Below, one piece after another: positions 23,651 through 34,650 of a DNA stretch of 64,000 bases. The notes under the pieces were generated by a model. It was not told the origin of the DNA. It saw nothing but the letters and a program-made list of their open reading frames with translations, and made no database searches. The position numbers and the translations under genes are program-made. Source of the stretch: Kordiimonadaceae bacterium (lineage in GTDB: Bacteria > Pseudomonadota > Alphaproteobacteria > Sphingomonadales > Kordiimonadaceae). The DNA is taken from contig JAEPQB010000002.1 in NCBI GenBank assembly GCA_017640725.1, positions 496,001 to 560,000 on the forward strand, given 5' to 3'. The number at the start of each line of letters is the position of its first letter. Positions within the stretch are counted from its first letter, which is position 1.

Positions 23651-24787
23651 TCAGGCGATGGAAACCACATTGTCATCTGAATATGTATTGATCAGCGGTA
23701 CCGCAGGCAGCTTGATCGTAACGCATGTGCCGTAATCCGGCTTTGAATCGATCATCAACTGTCCGTCATGAAGCTCAATAAACTGATTTACCAGCGCCAG
23801 CTGTAGTGCGAGCCCCTCATGAGAGCGCGCGAGCAGACTTTCGGTATGATCAAACGGCGCAGTCGCAAGCTTGATATCTTCACTGGAAATGCCGTAGCCA
23901 GTATCGCGCAAAAGAATGACTGGCTTGCCATCAGTTTGCTGCAACACCGTTAGCGTGATTTTACCTTGCGGCGGCGTAAATTTAATGGCGTTCCCAAGTA
24001 AGTTGAGCAACACCTGAACCAGCATGCGCTTGTCAGCACTGACTTCCAGTTCGGCTGCAATATTGACATCGAGCATAATGTTTTTGTCGTGAGCTTCCCG
24101 CTCAACAATGGCTAAACATTCGCTGGCCAACTGGGTCAAGTTAAGTTTCTGACGCACAAGTTTCATTTGGCCGTCAGAAATTTTGGCCAAGTCAAGCATA
24201 TCGCTGATGCTGTCGTGCAACTGTCGGCTGCTGGCATTGATGGCGCTCAGATATTCCTTGTAGCGGGCCGTGCCCAGTTTGCCGAAAATTTCGGCGTGCA
24301 TCATTTCGCTGAACCCCATGATGGCATTCAGCGGCGTCCTCAAATCATGACTCATATTGGCCAGAAAGTCGGCTTTTGCTTTGTCTGCCCGTTCGGCGCG
24401 TGCGGCTTCTTGCTCCAGTTGCACGTTTAGCTGCTGCAGTTCGCCTTCCATCTGGCGACGCTTGTCAATTTCATGACGAAGATTGGCTGTCTCGCGGGCC
24501 CAGTTGGCGAAGCCAAAACCAACAAGCCCGGCACCGGGTACAAAACCAAACAGCACCAACAGCAGATGCGGTGTCGATATGCGATCCACCGGCACCACTG
24601 CCCTTTCCAGCAACATGTGCAGGCTGTAGTCAACCGCCCATGAAAGCGAGAGGAATACACAGCCACACGCGATTAGCAGGGTAGAGATGTTTATGGCTTG
24701 GATTTCGGTGGCGCGGTAAAAAATCGCGGCAGGCACGGTTGAGACCAGAATGAAAAATATGAGCTCTGGATATATGTGCGGCACCAT
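23651..24787 (-). CDS. membrane sensor histidine kinase with a divergent ATP-lid
   Basis: 378-aa kinase: three N-terminal membrane segments (ELIFFILVSTVPAAIFY, STLLIACGCVFLSLSWAV, LLLVLFGFVPGAGLVGFGF), a coiled coil (about 100-140), a HisKA domain with phospho-accepting H147 in NMSHDLRTPLNAIMGFSEM, and an ATPase domain. The N box (LLNLLGNAIKF) and G1 box (DTGYGIS) are good, but the G2 region reads SHEGLALQLALVN instead of GTGLGLAIV, so the lid lacks several glycines. No periplasmic sensor domain is evident; the membrane part may sense directly. It lies convergent to LysR (4 bp apart), with no partner regulator adjacent. Confidence 0.85.
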   Translation of the reverse strand: MVPHIYPELIFFILVSTVPAAIFYRATEIQAINISTLLIACGCVFLSLSWAVDYSLHMLLERAVVPVDRISTPHLLLVLFGFVPGAGLVGFGFANWARETANLRHEIDKRRQMEGELQQLNVQLEQEAARAERADKAKADFLANMSHDLRTPLNAIMGFSEMMHAEIFGKLGTARYKEYLSAINASSRQLHDSISDMLDLAKISDGQMKLVRQKLNLTQLASECLAIVEREAHDKNIMLDVNIAAELEVSADKRMLVQVLLNLLGNAIKFTPPQGKITLTVLQQTDGKPVILLRDTGYGISSEDIKLATAPFDHTESLLARSHEGLALQLALVNQFIELHDGQLMIDSKPDYGTCVTIKLPAVPLINTYSDDNVVSIA

Positions 24788-25258
24788 GTGTCCTCCGTCG
24801 AACCAAGAGAACGAGGCTGCTCAGTATCTGCTGCAGCTTGTCCGTCCCTCGGCGGTGGTGTCATCTTGATGTTTTTGACCCCAGAAATTCAAAAACAGGA
24901 TGACTGTTATACTCACCAATACTGCGCCCGATTCGCCTAAACGTAGCAAAAATTGATCTGACTTTATAGTCAATTTTTAGCGTAAGTTCTTTTTATTTAA
25001 GTATTTTTAACGAAGTGACCTCTATTTCTGTACCGAAACGAAACACTTTAGGGTTGTGTACGATTGCAACCATCATTGATGACGCCCCTACGCAACCAGT
25101 GGAGCGTGCCATTAAGAGACATGTGTCGTTTTGATATAGATCGCTCAATGTCTTCAAATTTTTACCATTTCATGAAAAATTTGTTTCGCTTTAGCCGTTC
25201 CGTGTTACGTGTCTGATCACGTCGATCAGCAAATTTGAAGGGGCGTTTAATCAGCATC
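24788..25258. other. 471-bp AT-rich intergenic region
   Basis: No gene is evident. It should contain the promoters of the divergent histidine kinase and dioxygenase genes. A perfect 9-bp inverted repeat, AAAAATTGA (24948-24956) with TCAATTTTT (24970-24978), overlaps an alternative inner stem, TGACT (24959-24963) with AGTCA (24968-24972). This could be an operator or a weak terminator. The composition is clearly more AT-rich than the flanking genes. Confidence 0.35.
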
Positions 25259-26296
25259 ATGCAGCGGCACATTAAATCAATTTTGATGATACCGGTTTGG
25301 ATTGTCGCACTGGTCACGCCCGCCAAGTCGTTCAAATCCAACCCGTTGATTGGGTCTTCCCTTTTGAATGCGCTGGGTTTGCATATTGCCCGCGTGCTGC
25401 TGGCGCGCGCATTCGTTTGGTTTCGCTGGTTTGTTCTCAGTCCCCTGATGCCAACAAATGAGCGCAAACAATTTCACCGCAATGGGTTTGTTGTGGTGGA
25501 AGAATTCTTATCTGAGGATCAGCTGAAAGCAATAAGGACCGAAACAAAGGGCCACCATGGTGAGACCCGCCAGATGCTTCAGGGTGATACGGCGACCCAA
25601 CGTTTTCTGCTAACTGAGTCAAACCTTGAGGGAAAGCCGACCCTTTCGTCGCTAGCGAACAATGGTAAACTTCTGGGTCGTCTGCGATACGGCGCAGCAT
25701 CCTTGATGCCACCGCTGCTCTATATTCAGCGAATCCGCAACGGCCACCAAGGTGGTGGTGCAGATCCGCAGAAAAACATGCATTCAGACACCTTCCACCC
25801 AACCATGAAGGCCTGGCTGTTTCTTGAGGACGTGTCCGCCGCCAATGGCCCCTTCACCTATGTTCGTGGGTCAAACCGGCTGACGACCAAACGTCTCGGT
25901 TGGGAATATCAGCGGTCACAGAGTGCAAAAGCAAATCCTGATGGATATTCGGAAAAGGGCTCATTCCGGGCCGACGCCAATGACCTGCAAGCGATGGACT
26001 TGCCCGCCCCAGAAGGGCTCGCCGTGAAAGCCGGCACGCTGGTGATTGCCAACACCAACGGATTTCATGGCCGTGGTCAGGCGGAAGCCGGCGCTTCGCG
26101 CCTTGAGTTTTGGGCTTACTCCAGGCCAACACCATTTATTCCGTTGCCCGGTTTTCCCTTTTCGTGGATTAGTCGCCTGCAAATGAGTGTGCTGAACTGG
26201 CATTGGCGACGCCAGGACGCTGTTGCGGCCCGCAAAAACAGCCGGGCGAGCTGGCATCTTATTCCTGCCGAAGAAATGACAGATTTTAAGCCCTAA
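25259..26296 (+). CDS. phytanoyl-CoA dioxygenase-family Fe(II)/2-oxoglutarate oxygenase
   Basis: 345 aa from the ATG at 25259; a TTG at 25235 and an ATG at 25286 are alternatives, none with a good ribosome site. The N-terminus is hydrophobic (MIPVWIVALV, then VLLARAFVWFRWFVL), suggesting membrane association. The double-stranded beta-helix core has the iron ligands H175 and D177 in NMHSDTFHPTMKAWLFLED, distal H270 in NTNGFHGRG and R281 for the oxoglutarate carboxylate. Relatives hydroxylate lipids, CoA esters or small metabolites; the substrate here cannot be told. It stands alone between the kinase and glmU. Confidence 0.8.
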   Translation: MQRHIKSILMIPVWIVALVTPAKSFKSNPLIGSSLLNALGLHIARVLLARAFVWFRWFVLSPLMPTNERKQFHRNGFVVVEEFLSEDQLKAIRTETKGHHGETRQMLQGDTATQRFLLTESNLEGKPTLSSLANNGKLLGRLRYGAASLMPPLLYIQRIRNGHQGGGADPQKNMHSDTFHPTMKAWLFLEDVSAANGPFTYVRGSNRLTTKRLGWEYQRSQSAKANPDGYSEKGSFRADANDLQAMDLPAPEGLAVKAGTLVIANTNGFHGRGQAEAGASRLEFWAYSRPTPFIPLPGFPFSWISRLQMSVLNWHWRRQDAVAARKNSRASWHLIPAEEMTDFKP

Positions 26297-26320
26297 AGTC
26301 CTTTACTCATTGCACAAATG

Positions 26321-26342
26321 GGTTTGAAAAATATTTCAAACC
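26321..26342. promoter_or_regulatory. perfect 9-bp palindrome upstream of glmU
   Basis: GGTTTGAAA (26321-26329) and TTTCAAACC (26334-26342) flank a 4-base spacer, 76 bp before the glmU ATG. There is no T-run behind it, so it looks more like an operator or an mRNA leader hairpin than a terminator. I cannot name the regulator. Confidence 0.4.
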
Positions 26343-26417
26343 GGTATGCTGCGACAGGACGTATTGGGCGATATGTGTCGGGGCCTGTTAGGCTACCCAC
26401 AGAAGGGGAACATCTGT

Positions 26418-27785
26418 ATGACCACTGCCAACCTAGCCGCCATTGTATTGGCCGCCGGTCAAGGCACCCGGATGAAGTCCGACCTGCACAAGGTTTTGCA
26501 CCCCATAGGTGGCAAGCCAATGGTCCAGCATCTTCTGGATTCGCTCACCCATCTTTCGCCTTCCAGAACCGTTGTTGTTATTGGCGCCAAAGGCGAGCAA
26601 CTGGAGCAATCGCTGCAGGGTGTTGAATTTGTCAAACAAGGCGAACAACTAGGCACTGGCCATGCTGTGCAGTGCGCCCTGCCTTCACTGGAAGGATTTG
26701 AAGGTGACCTGCTTGTTCTGTACGGCGACGTCCCTTTCATTAGTGAGCAAACCATGCACCGGATGGTTTCTACCCTTGCTGAAGAAGATGATTGCGGATT
26801 GGTGGTGCTGGGGTTTGAAGCAAGTGACCCTGCAGCCTACGGCCGTTTAATAAAAGGCGCCGATGGATCGCTGGAGCGTATCGTGGAGTTCAAGGATGCA
26901 GCGCCGCAAGAACGCGCGGTGACCCTTTGCAACTCGGGCATGATGCTGATTGAGGGAGGGAGCGCTACCGACTGGTTGGCCTCTCTCAATAATGACAATG
27001 CAGCAGGCGAGTTTTACCTCACTGACCTGGTTGAGATCGCCAACAAATCAGGTCGGTCTGTTGCAGTTGTTGAAACCGATGAAGCTGAACTGATGGGCAT
27101 TAACAGCCGCAGCGAACTTGCGGCGGCGGAAGCCATATTCCAGTCAAAAATGCGGGACGCTGCCATGGCGGACGGCGTAAGCCTTGTCGCGCCAGAAACG
27201 GTCTTTTTCAGCTTTGATACCAAACTTGGCCGCGACGTGGTCATAGAGCCTAATGTTGTCTTTGCTCCTGGCGTCACCGTTGAAGACGGTTCAACCATCA
27301 AAGCGTTTAGCCATTTGGAAGGCGCAACTGTTCGAACCGGCGCAAGTGTTGGCCCCTATGCACGCTTACGGCCTGCCGCAGATATTGGCCCGGGTGCCAA
27401 AATCGGCAACTTTGTTGAAATCAAAAAGGCCACACTCGCAGAGGGCGTTAAAGTCAGCCATCTTACCTACATTGGCGACGCAACCATTGGCGCGCACGCA
27501 AACATCGGCGCGGGCACCATCACCTGCAATTACGATGGCTTTTTAAAGTATCAAACCACCATTGGCGCAGGCGCATTCATTGGATCAAACTCCGCGCTCG
27601 TGGCGCCCGTTACCATTGGCGACAACGCCAACGTGGGTGCTGGCTCAGTGGTTACAAAAGATGTAGAGGGCGATGCGCTGGGCGTTTCACGAGCCCGCCA
27701 GCGCAACATCGAAGGCTATGCCGCTAAATTCCGGAAGGAAAAAAGCGCAGAAAAAGCGGCGCGCAACGCCAAGAAAAAGGACTAA
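26418..27785 (+). CDS. glmU: bifunctional GlcN-1-P acetyltransferase / GlcNAc-1-P uridylyltransferase
   Basis: Makes UDP-GlcNAc for peptidoglycan, lipid A and surface glycans. From the ATG at 26418 (AGAAGGGGAA about 8 bases upstream) it is 455 aa, the family norm; the frame is open from 26346. The N-terminal uridylyltransferase domain has LAAGQGTRMKSDLHKVLHP (residues 10-28). The C-terminal acetyltransferase is a left-handed beta-helix of hexapeptides ending in GDANIGAGTITCNYDG-like and TIGDNANVGAGSVVTKDV blocks. It precedes glmS by 3 bp, so the two consecutive steps are cotranscribed. Confidence 0.97.
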   Translation: MTTANLAAIVLAAGQGTRMKSDLHKVLHPIGGKPMVQHLLDSLTHLSPSRTVVVIGAKGEQLEQSLQGVEFVKQGEQLGTGHAVQCALPSLEGFEGDLLVLYGDVPFISEQTMHRMVSTLAEEDDCGLVVLGFEASDPAAYGRLIKGADGSLERIVEFKDAAPQERAVTLCNSGMMLIEGGSATDWLASLNNDNAAGEFYLTDLVEIANKSGRSVAVVETDEAELMGINSRSELAAAEAIFQSKMRDAAMADGVSLVAPETVFFSFDTKLGRDVVIEPNVVFAPGVTVEDGSTIKAFSHLEGATVRTGASVGPYARLRPAADIGPGAKIGNFVEIKKATLAEGVKVSHLTYIGDATIGAHANIGAGTITCNYDGFLKYQTTIGAGAFIGSNSALVAPVTIGDNANVGAGSVVTKDVEGDALGVSRARQRNIEGYAAKFRKEKSAEKAARNAKKKD

Positions 27786-27788
27786 GCC

Positions 27789-29606
<1,818 letters not shown>

Positions 29607-29727
29607 CGAAAGCCAGCGTACCCCTTTGACACAGAGCTCCGCCTGAAAGTGTGATCTCTGCGCCATTGACTTTGCTCGCCCCTGTCGCACAATGCCCTAA
29701 TCAAAGCGCACTGTTTACGGGGGTGGA

Positions 29728-30333
29728 ATGCGCATCAATTTTTCTATGTTTCGGGATCCTGATCCTTATCAATCGTACTTTGACGCATGGCAAAAAGCGC
29801 GCATAGGCAATGAACTTCCGCATCGGCGGGATATTGGCCTCCGCGATTTTGCGGCACATGCCGACAATTTAATCATTATCGAGCGGCGCGCACCTGGCTT
29901 TTTTGGCCACCGGCTGGTGGGTTCGTCCGTCGTAGAACGCTTTGGCGGCGTTGACCCTACTACTAATGTGCTCGAATTTCATGCGCCAGACGTGAAAGAT
30001 GATGTGCAATCCTGGATGGACTGCCTTCTGCAAACACCATGCGCAGGCATTGCCGAATTCTCTACCGCCTATCAAGATGGAACGCACCGGGCCTGTCAGG
30101 CGTTGATTTTGCCAATCATTGGCCCCGATGGTGCACCCATGATCTTCTCTCTGCAGCACGCCTTTGAGCTGATCCGCATTTCTGAACCAAGGGACAAACC
30201 CTGCGTAGGCCTTGACTATTCCGTTGGCCATTTCATCGATATTGGTTGGGGCCTGCCAGAGGAAATGACTTCCTCCCATATTGCCAAACCGCCACCTGCA
30301 AATCTGACACACCCCCTCACAACAGCTTTATAG
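29728..30333 (+). CDS. PAS_5-type PAS-domain protein
   Basis: 201-aa soluble protein resembling the alphaproteobacterial PAS_5 group: YFDAWQKARIGNELPHRRDI, a LVGSSVVERFG-like core and CQALILPIIGPDGAPMIFSLQ at the end of the sheet. These proteins have a single PAS fold with no output domain and mostly unknown function. It sits 7 bp before an amidohydrolase gene, which suggests co-expression. A second protein of the same general type is encoded at 43372-43938. No signal peptide. Confidence 0.7.
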   Translation: MRINFSMFRDPDPYQSYFDAWQKARIGNELPHRRDIGLRDFAAHADNLIIIERRAPGFFGHRLVGSSVVERFGGVDPTTNVLEFHAPDVKDDVQSWMDCLLQTPCAGIAEFSTAYQDGTHRACQALILPIIGPDGAPMIFSLQHAFELIRISEPRDKPCVGLDYSVGHFIDIGWGLPEEMTSSHIAKPPPANLTHPLTTAL

Positions 30334-30340
30334 GAATCCC

Positions 30341-31333
30341 ATGTTTGACAACGATGCATGGCTTAACCAAGTCGAAGAAGAGATTATTGATCCTACCCGC
30401 GAAATCGTGGACCCGCATCACCATCTATGGGACCAGGACAACCTGACCTACACGCTTGAAATGCTGCATGCCGACACCGGTGCAGGTCACAATATTACCA
30501 AGACTGTATTTATCGAATGCGGCGCCAGTTACAGGCCAGACGGGCCAGACCACTTAAAACCGGTTGGTGAAACAGAATTTGTGGCCTTGTGCGCCGCGCG
30601 CTCTGAAGGTTTGGCGGAACAGTCGACGATTTCTGCCATCGTAGCGCACGCAGATTTGCGACATGACCTGTTGGACGAGACCATTGAAGGGCACCAGATC
30701 GCTGGCAATGGCTTGTTTCGCGGCATCCGCCATGCCGGCGCCTGGGATGAGAAGCCAGAAACCATGCTGATCCCGCCACCCGCCCCAAAAGGGCTATTTG
30801 CCGACGGCGATTTCCGTCGCGGCATGGCCAGGCTTGCTGATTATGAACTCACCTACGACAGCTGGCATTATCACCATCAGAATTTGGAGTTTCGGGATCT
30901 GGCTGCAGCCGTTCCGCAGACAACCATGATCCTGGATCATTTTGGCACACCGCTTGGGGTTGGTGCTTACGCAGGCAAACAACACGAGATTTTTGATACC
31001 TGGAAACAGGACATTGCCGCGATTTCAGAATGCCCGAACGTGTATGCAAAACTGGGCGGGCTTGCCATGCCAGACAATGGTTTCGGCTGGTTTGGGCGTG
31101 ACGTGCCACCTACATCCGACGAGTTTGTCGCAGCGCAAGAGCGATATTATCACCACACCATCGACTGCTTTGGCCCCGAGCGCTGCATGTTTGAGAGCAA
31201 CTTCCCGGTGGACAGGGTTTCGATCGGTTACCGCGTTCTATGGAACGGCCTGAAGAAAATTGCCAGTCGCTATTCTGATTCTGAGCAAGACGCCATGTTC
31301 CGCGGCACAGCCGAAAAAGCTTATCGCCTTTAG
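30341..31333 (+). CDS. amidohydrolase-family TIM-barrel hydrolase (amidohydrolase 2 type)
   Basis: 330 aa, cytosolic. The N-terminal metal motif is IVDPHHHLWD, the central strand has LDHFGTPLGVGAYAG and the late aspartate lies in MFESNFPVDRVSIGYRVLW, as in the amidohydrolase-2 (lactone/decarboxylase) branch. Relatives hydrolyse lactones or decarboxylate aromatic or sugar acids; no substrate can be fixed here. It follows the PAS_5 gene by 7 bp, probably as an operon of two. Confidence 0.82.
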   Translation: MFDNDAWLNQVEEEIIDPTREIVDPHHHLWDQDNLTYTLEMLHADTGAGHNITKTVFIECGASYRPDGPDHLKPVGETEFVALCAARSEGLAEQSTISAIVAHADLRHDLLDETIEGHQIAGNGLFRGIRHAGAWDEKPETMLIPPPAPKGLFADGDFRRGMARLADYELTYDSWHYHHQNLEFRDLAAAVPQTTMILDHFGTPLGVGAYAGKQHEIFDTWKQDIAAISECPNVYAKLGGLAMPDNGFGWFGRDVPPTSDEFVAAQERYYHHTIDCFGPERCMFESNFPVDRVSIGYRVLWNGLKKIASRYSDSEQDAMFRGTAEKAYRL

Positions 31334-31408
31334 GGAAGGCCCCATGCAACCATTCAGCTCGCTGCAACGTTACTAGAGCAGTAACGGTTTTTGTAGGGGA
31401 TCAAGCCT

Positions 31409-32746
31409 GTGCCACCATCCAAGATACTTTCAGGGTTCGCTGTCATTTTTGGTGCATTTTTGTCTACGGCTGCATCGGCAGAGGACGCGACCTCCGATGG
31501 AACATTCACCTTGGAGCGGGTCGAGGCGGACCTGTGGCGCGCCGAATATTGCTTTGATGAGCCTGTTGACGCAGTTGCCTTCACCCGTCCACTAGAAGGG
31601 ATGCGGGAGAGCCACTGGACCAGTGTTTCTGATGAAATGAAGCTGGTACATGAAAACGGGGCAGCTAAGCTCGTCTCAAAGAACGGCAGCGCGTTTCGCT
31701 GTGGCAGCGTTGACGTGAAAACTTACACAGCACTACCTCCAAAGAACTATTATGCTTTCTCGCCGTTCTCCACGGGCGGCATGTCGGTTTACACAGGCTA
31801 CTTCACTGGCGACGTGCAGCGGGACGGAACCCGGCAGCCCTTTAACTTGGAGGCACAGTTCAAGGGCCTACCAGGTGAACAAGTGCTGGGCTATGACCTC
31901 AGCAATCTGGTGCACCAGTATGTATATTTTGGCGGTGAACAGCTGCATCGGTTCGACGGCCTAACTGCTGTGATTGACCCAGCTATTCCAACGTCAGCGC
32001 GAGATGTGATCGTGGGTTCAATACCGGAAGTGAATGCTGAACTCAGCACGCTGTTCAATCTGAAACCAAGCGAGCCATATCTTGTTTATATGGCCGGTGG
32101 TGAACTGGATGCTTTTGACGGCACTTCCATAAAAGGCGGCACCCAAAAGAACCAAATTCTGTTCACTTTAAAGGGTCGTGGGGCGCTCAGAATTGCCGAA
32201 GAAGACCCGACTTTCTTTGCAAAACTAACCGCCCATGAGGTCATCCATCTTTGGCAACGCGACATCTGGCCTGGACTGGGTGATGACTTCCCCTGGATGC
32301 ATGAAGGCAGCGCCGATGCACTGGCTTATGAGTTGATGCGCCGAACCGGTCACTATTCACTGGACCAGTATGAAAACGCCTGGTCATCAGCCCAGCAAAA
32401 ATGCGCTGAGCGACTTGAAATCAGCAGTGTTCATCTGGGACCTGCCAAGGGGAATTTTAGGGTGGTGTACGAGTGCGGCGCCCTTGTTAACTGGTTGATG
32501 GGTGCACTGCTGAACCCAAGTGAACCCGGGCAAGGCATCATGACTTTTTGGCAATCAATGGCTGCTCTCCCCGCAGAAGCGAGGGCAACCGGTGAAAGCG
32601 AAACCCTGTTCTTCACCCAGCTATCCGCGCTTGGGGTGACGCCCGTCAAAATTGAAAGGCTACGCAGTTTTTTGGACGAACAGCCTGGAAATCCGGCCGC
32701 TGCGATTGAAGCTCTGAAGTCGGACCTGGGTGTAACCGGGCCATAG
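31409..32746 (+). CDS. exported gluzincin-like metallopeptidase of unrecognised family
   Basis: 445 aa from a GTG start with AGGGGA 8 bases upstream. The signal peptide ends near AASA. I do not recognise the family. Residues 276-280 are HEVIH and the next glutamate is E299 in WMHEGSADALAYEL: HExxH followed after exactly 18 residues by E, the spacing of M1-type gluzincins. The 200 residues before it are beta-rich and contain GMSVYTGYFTGDV. There is no second known domain. A periplasmic or surface peptidase is inferred from the motif alone. Cysteines at about 48, 98, 332 and 349 could form disulfides. Confidence 0.7.
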   Translation: MPPSKILSGFAVIFGAFLSTAASAEDATSDGTFTLERVEADLWRAEYCFDEPVDAVAFTRPLEGMRESHWTSVSDEMKLVHENGAAKLVSKNGSAFRCGSVDVKTYTALPPKNYYAFSPFSTGGMSVYTGYFTGDVQRDGTRQPFNLEAQFKGLPGEQVLGYDLSNLVHQYVYFGGEQLHRFDGLTAVIDPAIPTSARDVIVGSIPEVNAELSTLFNLKPSEPYLVYMAGGELDAFDGTSIKGGTQKNQILFTLKGRGALRIAEEDPTFFAKLTAHEVIHLWQRDIWPGLGDDFPWMHEGSADALAYELMRRTGHYSLDQYENAWSSAQQKCAERLEISSVHLGPAKGNFRVVYECGALVNWLMGALLNPSEPGQGIMTFWQSMAALPAEARATGESETLFFTQLSALGVTPVKIERLRSFLDEQPGNPAAAIEALKSDLGVTGP

Positions 32747-32780
32747 CATTTGATGCGCGAACCCTGATGAGGAGGTCACC

Positions 32781-33176
32781 ATGAAAGAACTAGCTGTAAA
32801 GGGACTGTTTCTGATTGCCGGGCTGATTAACTTCGTCCCCCTCGCGGGTGTGACGGGTGACGTGTTGCTTCAGTCTTCGTATGGCATTGAAATCGCATCG
32901 CCCGAATTGTCGCTTTTGCTGCGCCACCGCGCTGTATTGTTTGGCATTTTAGGCGGCATGTTGCTGGTGGCAGCATTCAAACCCTCTCTCAGGACTGTAG
33001 CGAGTGTGTGCGGCATAGTCAGCATGGCAAGCTTCGCCGCTTTGTACGGCATCATTGGCCCGGATGCCCTGCAACTGACAGGCGTGTTGCGTGCGGATAT
33101 CGTGGGCATTGTGGCATTGGGGGCGGCCATTGGCCTATCGGCAAAAGGAAAGGCTGCGCCAACAGACGCAGCCTGA
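32781..33176 (+). CDS. small membrane protein, four predicted helices, function unknown
   Basis: 131 aa with a strong ribosome site (GAGGAGG) before the ATG. Four hydrophobic stretches are visible: VKGLFLIAGLINFVPLAGV, AVLFGILGGMLLVAAF, VASVCGIVSMASFAALYGI and DIVGIVALGAAIGLSA. Short hydrophilic ends and no catalytic motifs. It is 34 bp behind the gluzincin-like gene and may be cotranscribed with it. No function can be assigned. Confidence 0.75.
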   Translation: MKELAVKGLFLIAGLINFVPLAGVTGDVLLQSSYGIEIASPELSLLLRHRAVLFGILGGMLLVAAFKPSLRTVASVCGIVSMASFAALYGIIGPDALQLTGVLRADIVGIVALGAAIGLSAKGKAAPTDAA

Positions 33177-33195
33177 AGTTATGTTCAGCTGTTGC

Positions 33196-34650
33196 CTAGC
33201 GCCGCGGTGATAAGTCTGGCAATTCCACTGTGATCACCGATTTTTTCACCGGTTCCCCTCGCAGGAAACTATCAATTGCCAATTGAACCTCATCGCTGAG
33301 CATATAGAGGTTGTGCCCTGCGTTCTCGACAGTGATCGTTGTCACGTTACTCATGCCAGACACAGCTTCCAGTTGGCTTTCAACATAGGTCCGGCCATCA
33401 AGTGTGCCACTGAGCAAAAGCATCGGAACGTCGCTCACAGGCTTGGCGCGAAAATCGTCGCCAAGGTCAAGCTCTGGCGCCAGACCATCATAATGGTAAG
33501 AAAAATTCAGATAGTCCTTCAGCAGCGCCGTTTTTGCCTGAGCACTGATCAACCCGGCTTTCGCTTTTGTCATGCCGGAAGCGACATCCATTGCCGTAGA
33601 CATGGCCCGAAAACTGATGGGTTCACCCGGCACAATAAACCGGCCCAAAAGGCCCGCAACGGGTTCTGTGACACCAGCATCAAGCGCCAGATAAAGGCTC
33701 AGCAGTCCCCCTGCCCGCCCCGGGTCGGAGATAAATGCGCTCGCAATCTGCTGCATGTCTCGCCGGTGAAACAAATATGGCGCCGTTCCTCCGGTGCGCA
33801 GCGGCACATCCAGCATAATTGGTTCTGCGTCCAACTTGGCGTGCACGCGTCGCATTAATTCTTTTATGTTACCAAATGCGGCCATTGCGACGGGCTGGCT
33901 GTTAATCGCAGTTTGAAGCCGATCAAAAAAAGCATCCGTTCTCGCTGGCTGCTTTACGGTTTGATCAAGGCCCTCTGCACTGGCGATCACCACTTTTTCG
34001 ATCCGGTCGCCCATTTCTTTAAGCGCGGCAAAAGCAAGGTGGCTGCCATATGAAATACCCCACAGGGTTACTTTTTCAGCGCCCAAGTGCTTGCGCAAAT
34101 CATCAAGGTCTCGGGCGTTTTCAACCGTGTTGTAGCCCTCAATCTCCACACCTTCAGCGCGCCAGAAAGACATACATTCTTGGAAGGCGACCTGATTGAT
34201 GGAGACAAATTCAGCATCGCTGACCGGTTCTTCGCTTGGCACACTGTGACTGGACTCGCATTGTGGCAGAATGTCTGATGCGCCAGTACCGCGTTGGTCC
34301 AGGGCAATCACGTCGCCGTGCGCGCGCATGGCCATAAACATGGCAAACCGCCTGTCGCGGGCCGTACGTATGCCTGAACCGCCTGGGCCGCCCGCAAGAT
34401 AAATAATAGGCGCGCCGGGGGTTTCGCCTGTTGCGGGAAAACGAACATATTTGATTGGGATTTTGCGGCTGCCGATTTTATTTCTGTTTTCTGGCACCAT
34501 CAAACTGCCTTCAAAGGCGTCCACCGTTTGGCCGCCGCGTTCTTCGAACGTGATGGCTTTTTCACCTGCCGGTGCTGCTGCAACAGCAAACGGTGCGAAG
34601 TGAACGGCAGATACCAGCAAGGCAGACCGCAGTACTGTGTTGATTTTCAT
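33196..34650 (-). CDS. exported alpha/beta hydrolase with TAP-like C-terminal domain
   Basis: 484 aa from the ATG at 34650, which has GAGGA 5 bases upstream; an ATG four codons earlier has no such site. A signal peptide (ALLVSAVHFAPFAVAAA) precedes an alpha/beta hydrolase with oxyanion-hole GGPGGSG (residues 87-93), DQRGTGAS, nucleophile S200 in WGISYGSHL, acid in LLSGTLDGRT and histidine in ENAGHNLY. The arrangement is that of tripeptidyl/prolyl aminopeptidases of the S33 TAP group. It is divergent from the LytTR regulator and may be its target. Confidence 0.87.
   Translation of the reverse strand: MKINTVLRSALLVSAVHFAPFAVAAAPAGEKAITFEERGGQTVDAFEGSLMVPENRNKIGSRKIPIKYVRFPATGETPGAPIIYLAGGPGGSGIRTARDRRFAMFMAMRAHGDVIALDQRGTGASDILPQCESSHSVPSEEPVSDAEFVSINQVAFQECMSFWRAEGVEIEGYNTVENARDLDDLRKHLGAEKVTLWGISYGSHLAFAALKEMGDRIEKVVIASAEGLDQTVKQPARTDAFFDRLQTAINSQPVAMAAFGNIKELMRRVHAKLDAEPIMLDVPLRTGGTAPYLFHRRDMQQIASAFISDPGRAGGLLSLYLALDAGVTEPVAGLLGRFIVPGEPISFRAMSTAMDVASGMTKAKAGLISAQAKTALLKDYLNFSYHYDGLAPELDLGDDFRAKPVSDVPMLLLSGTLDGRTYVESQLEAVSGMSNVTTITVENAGHNLYMLSDEVQLAIDSFLRGEPVKKSVITVELPDLSPRR

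Noticed and set aside
24948-24978. Inverted repeat with T-run as a clear terminator
   Set aside because: Very AT-rich stem far from any gene end; kept only as part of the description of the intergenic region.
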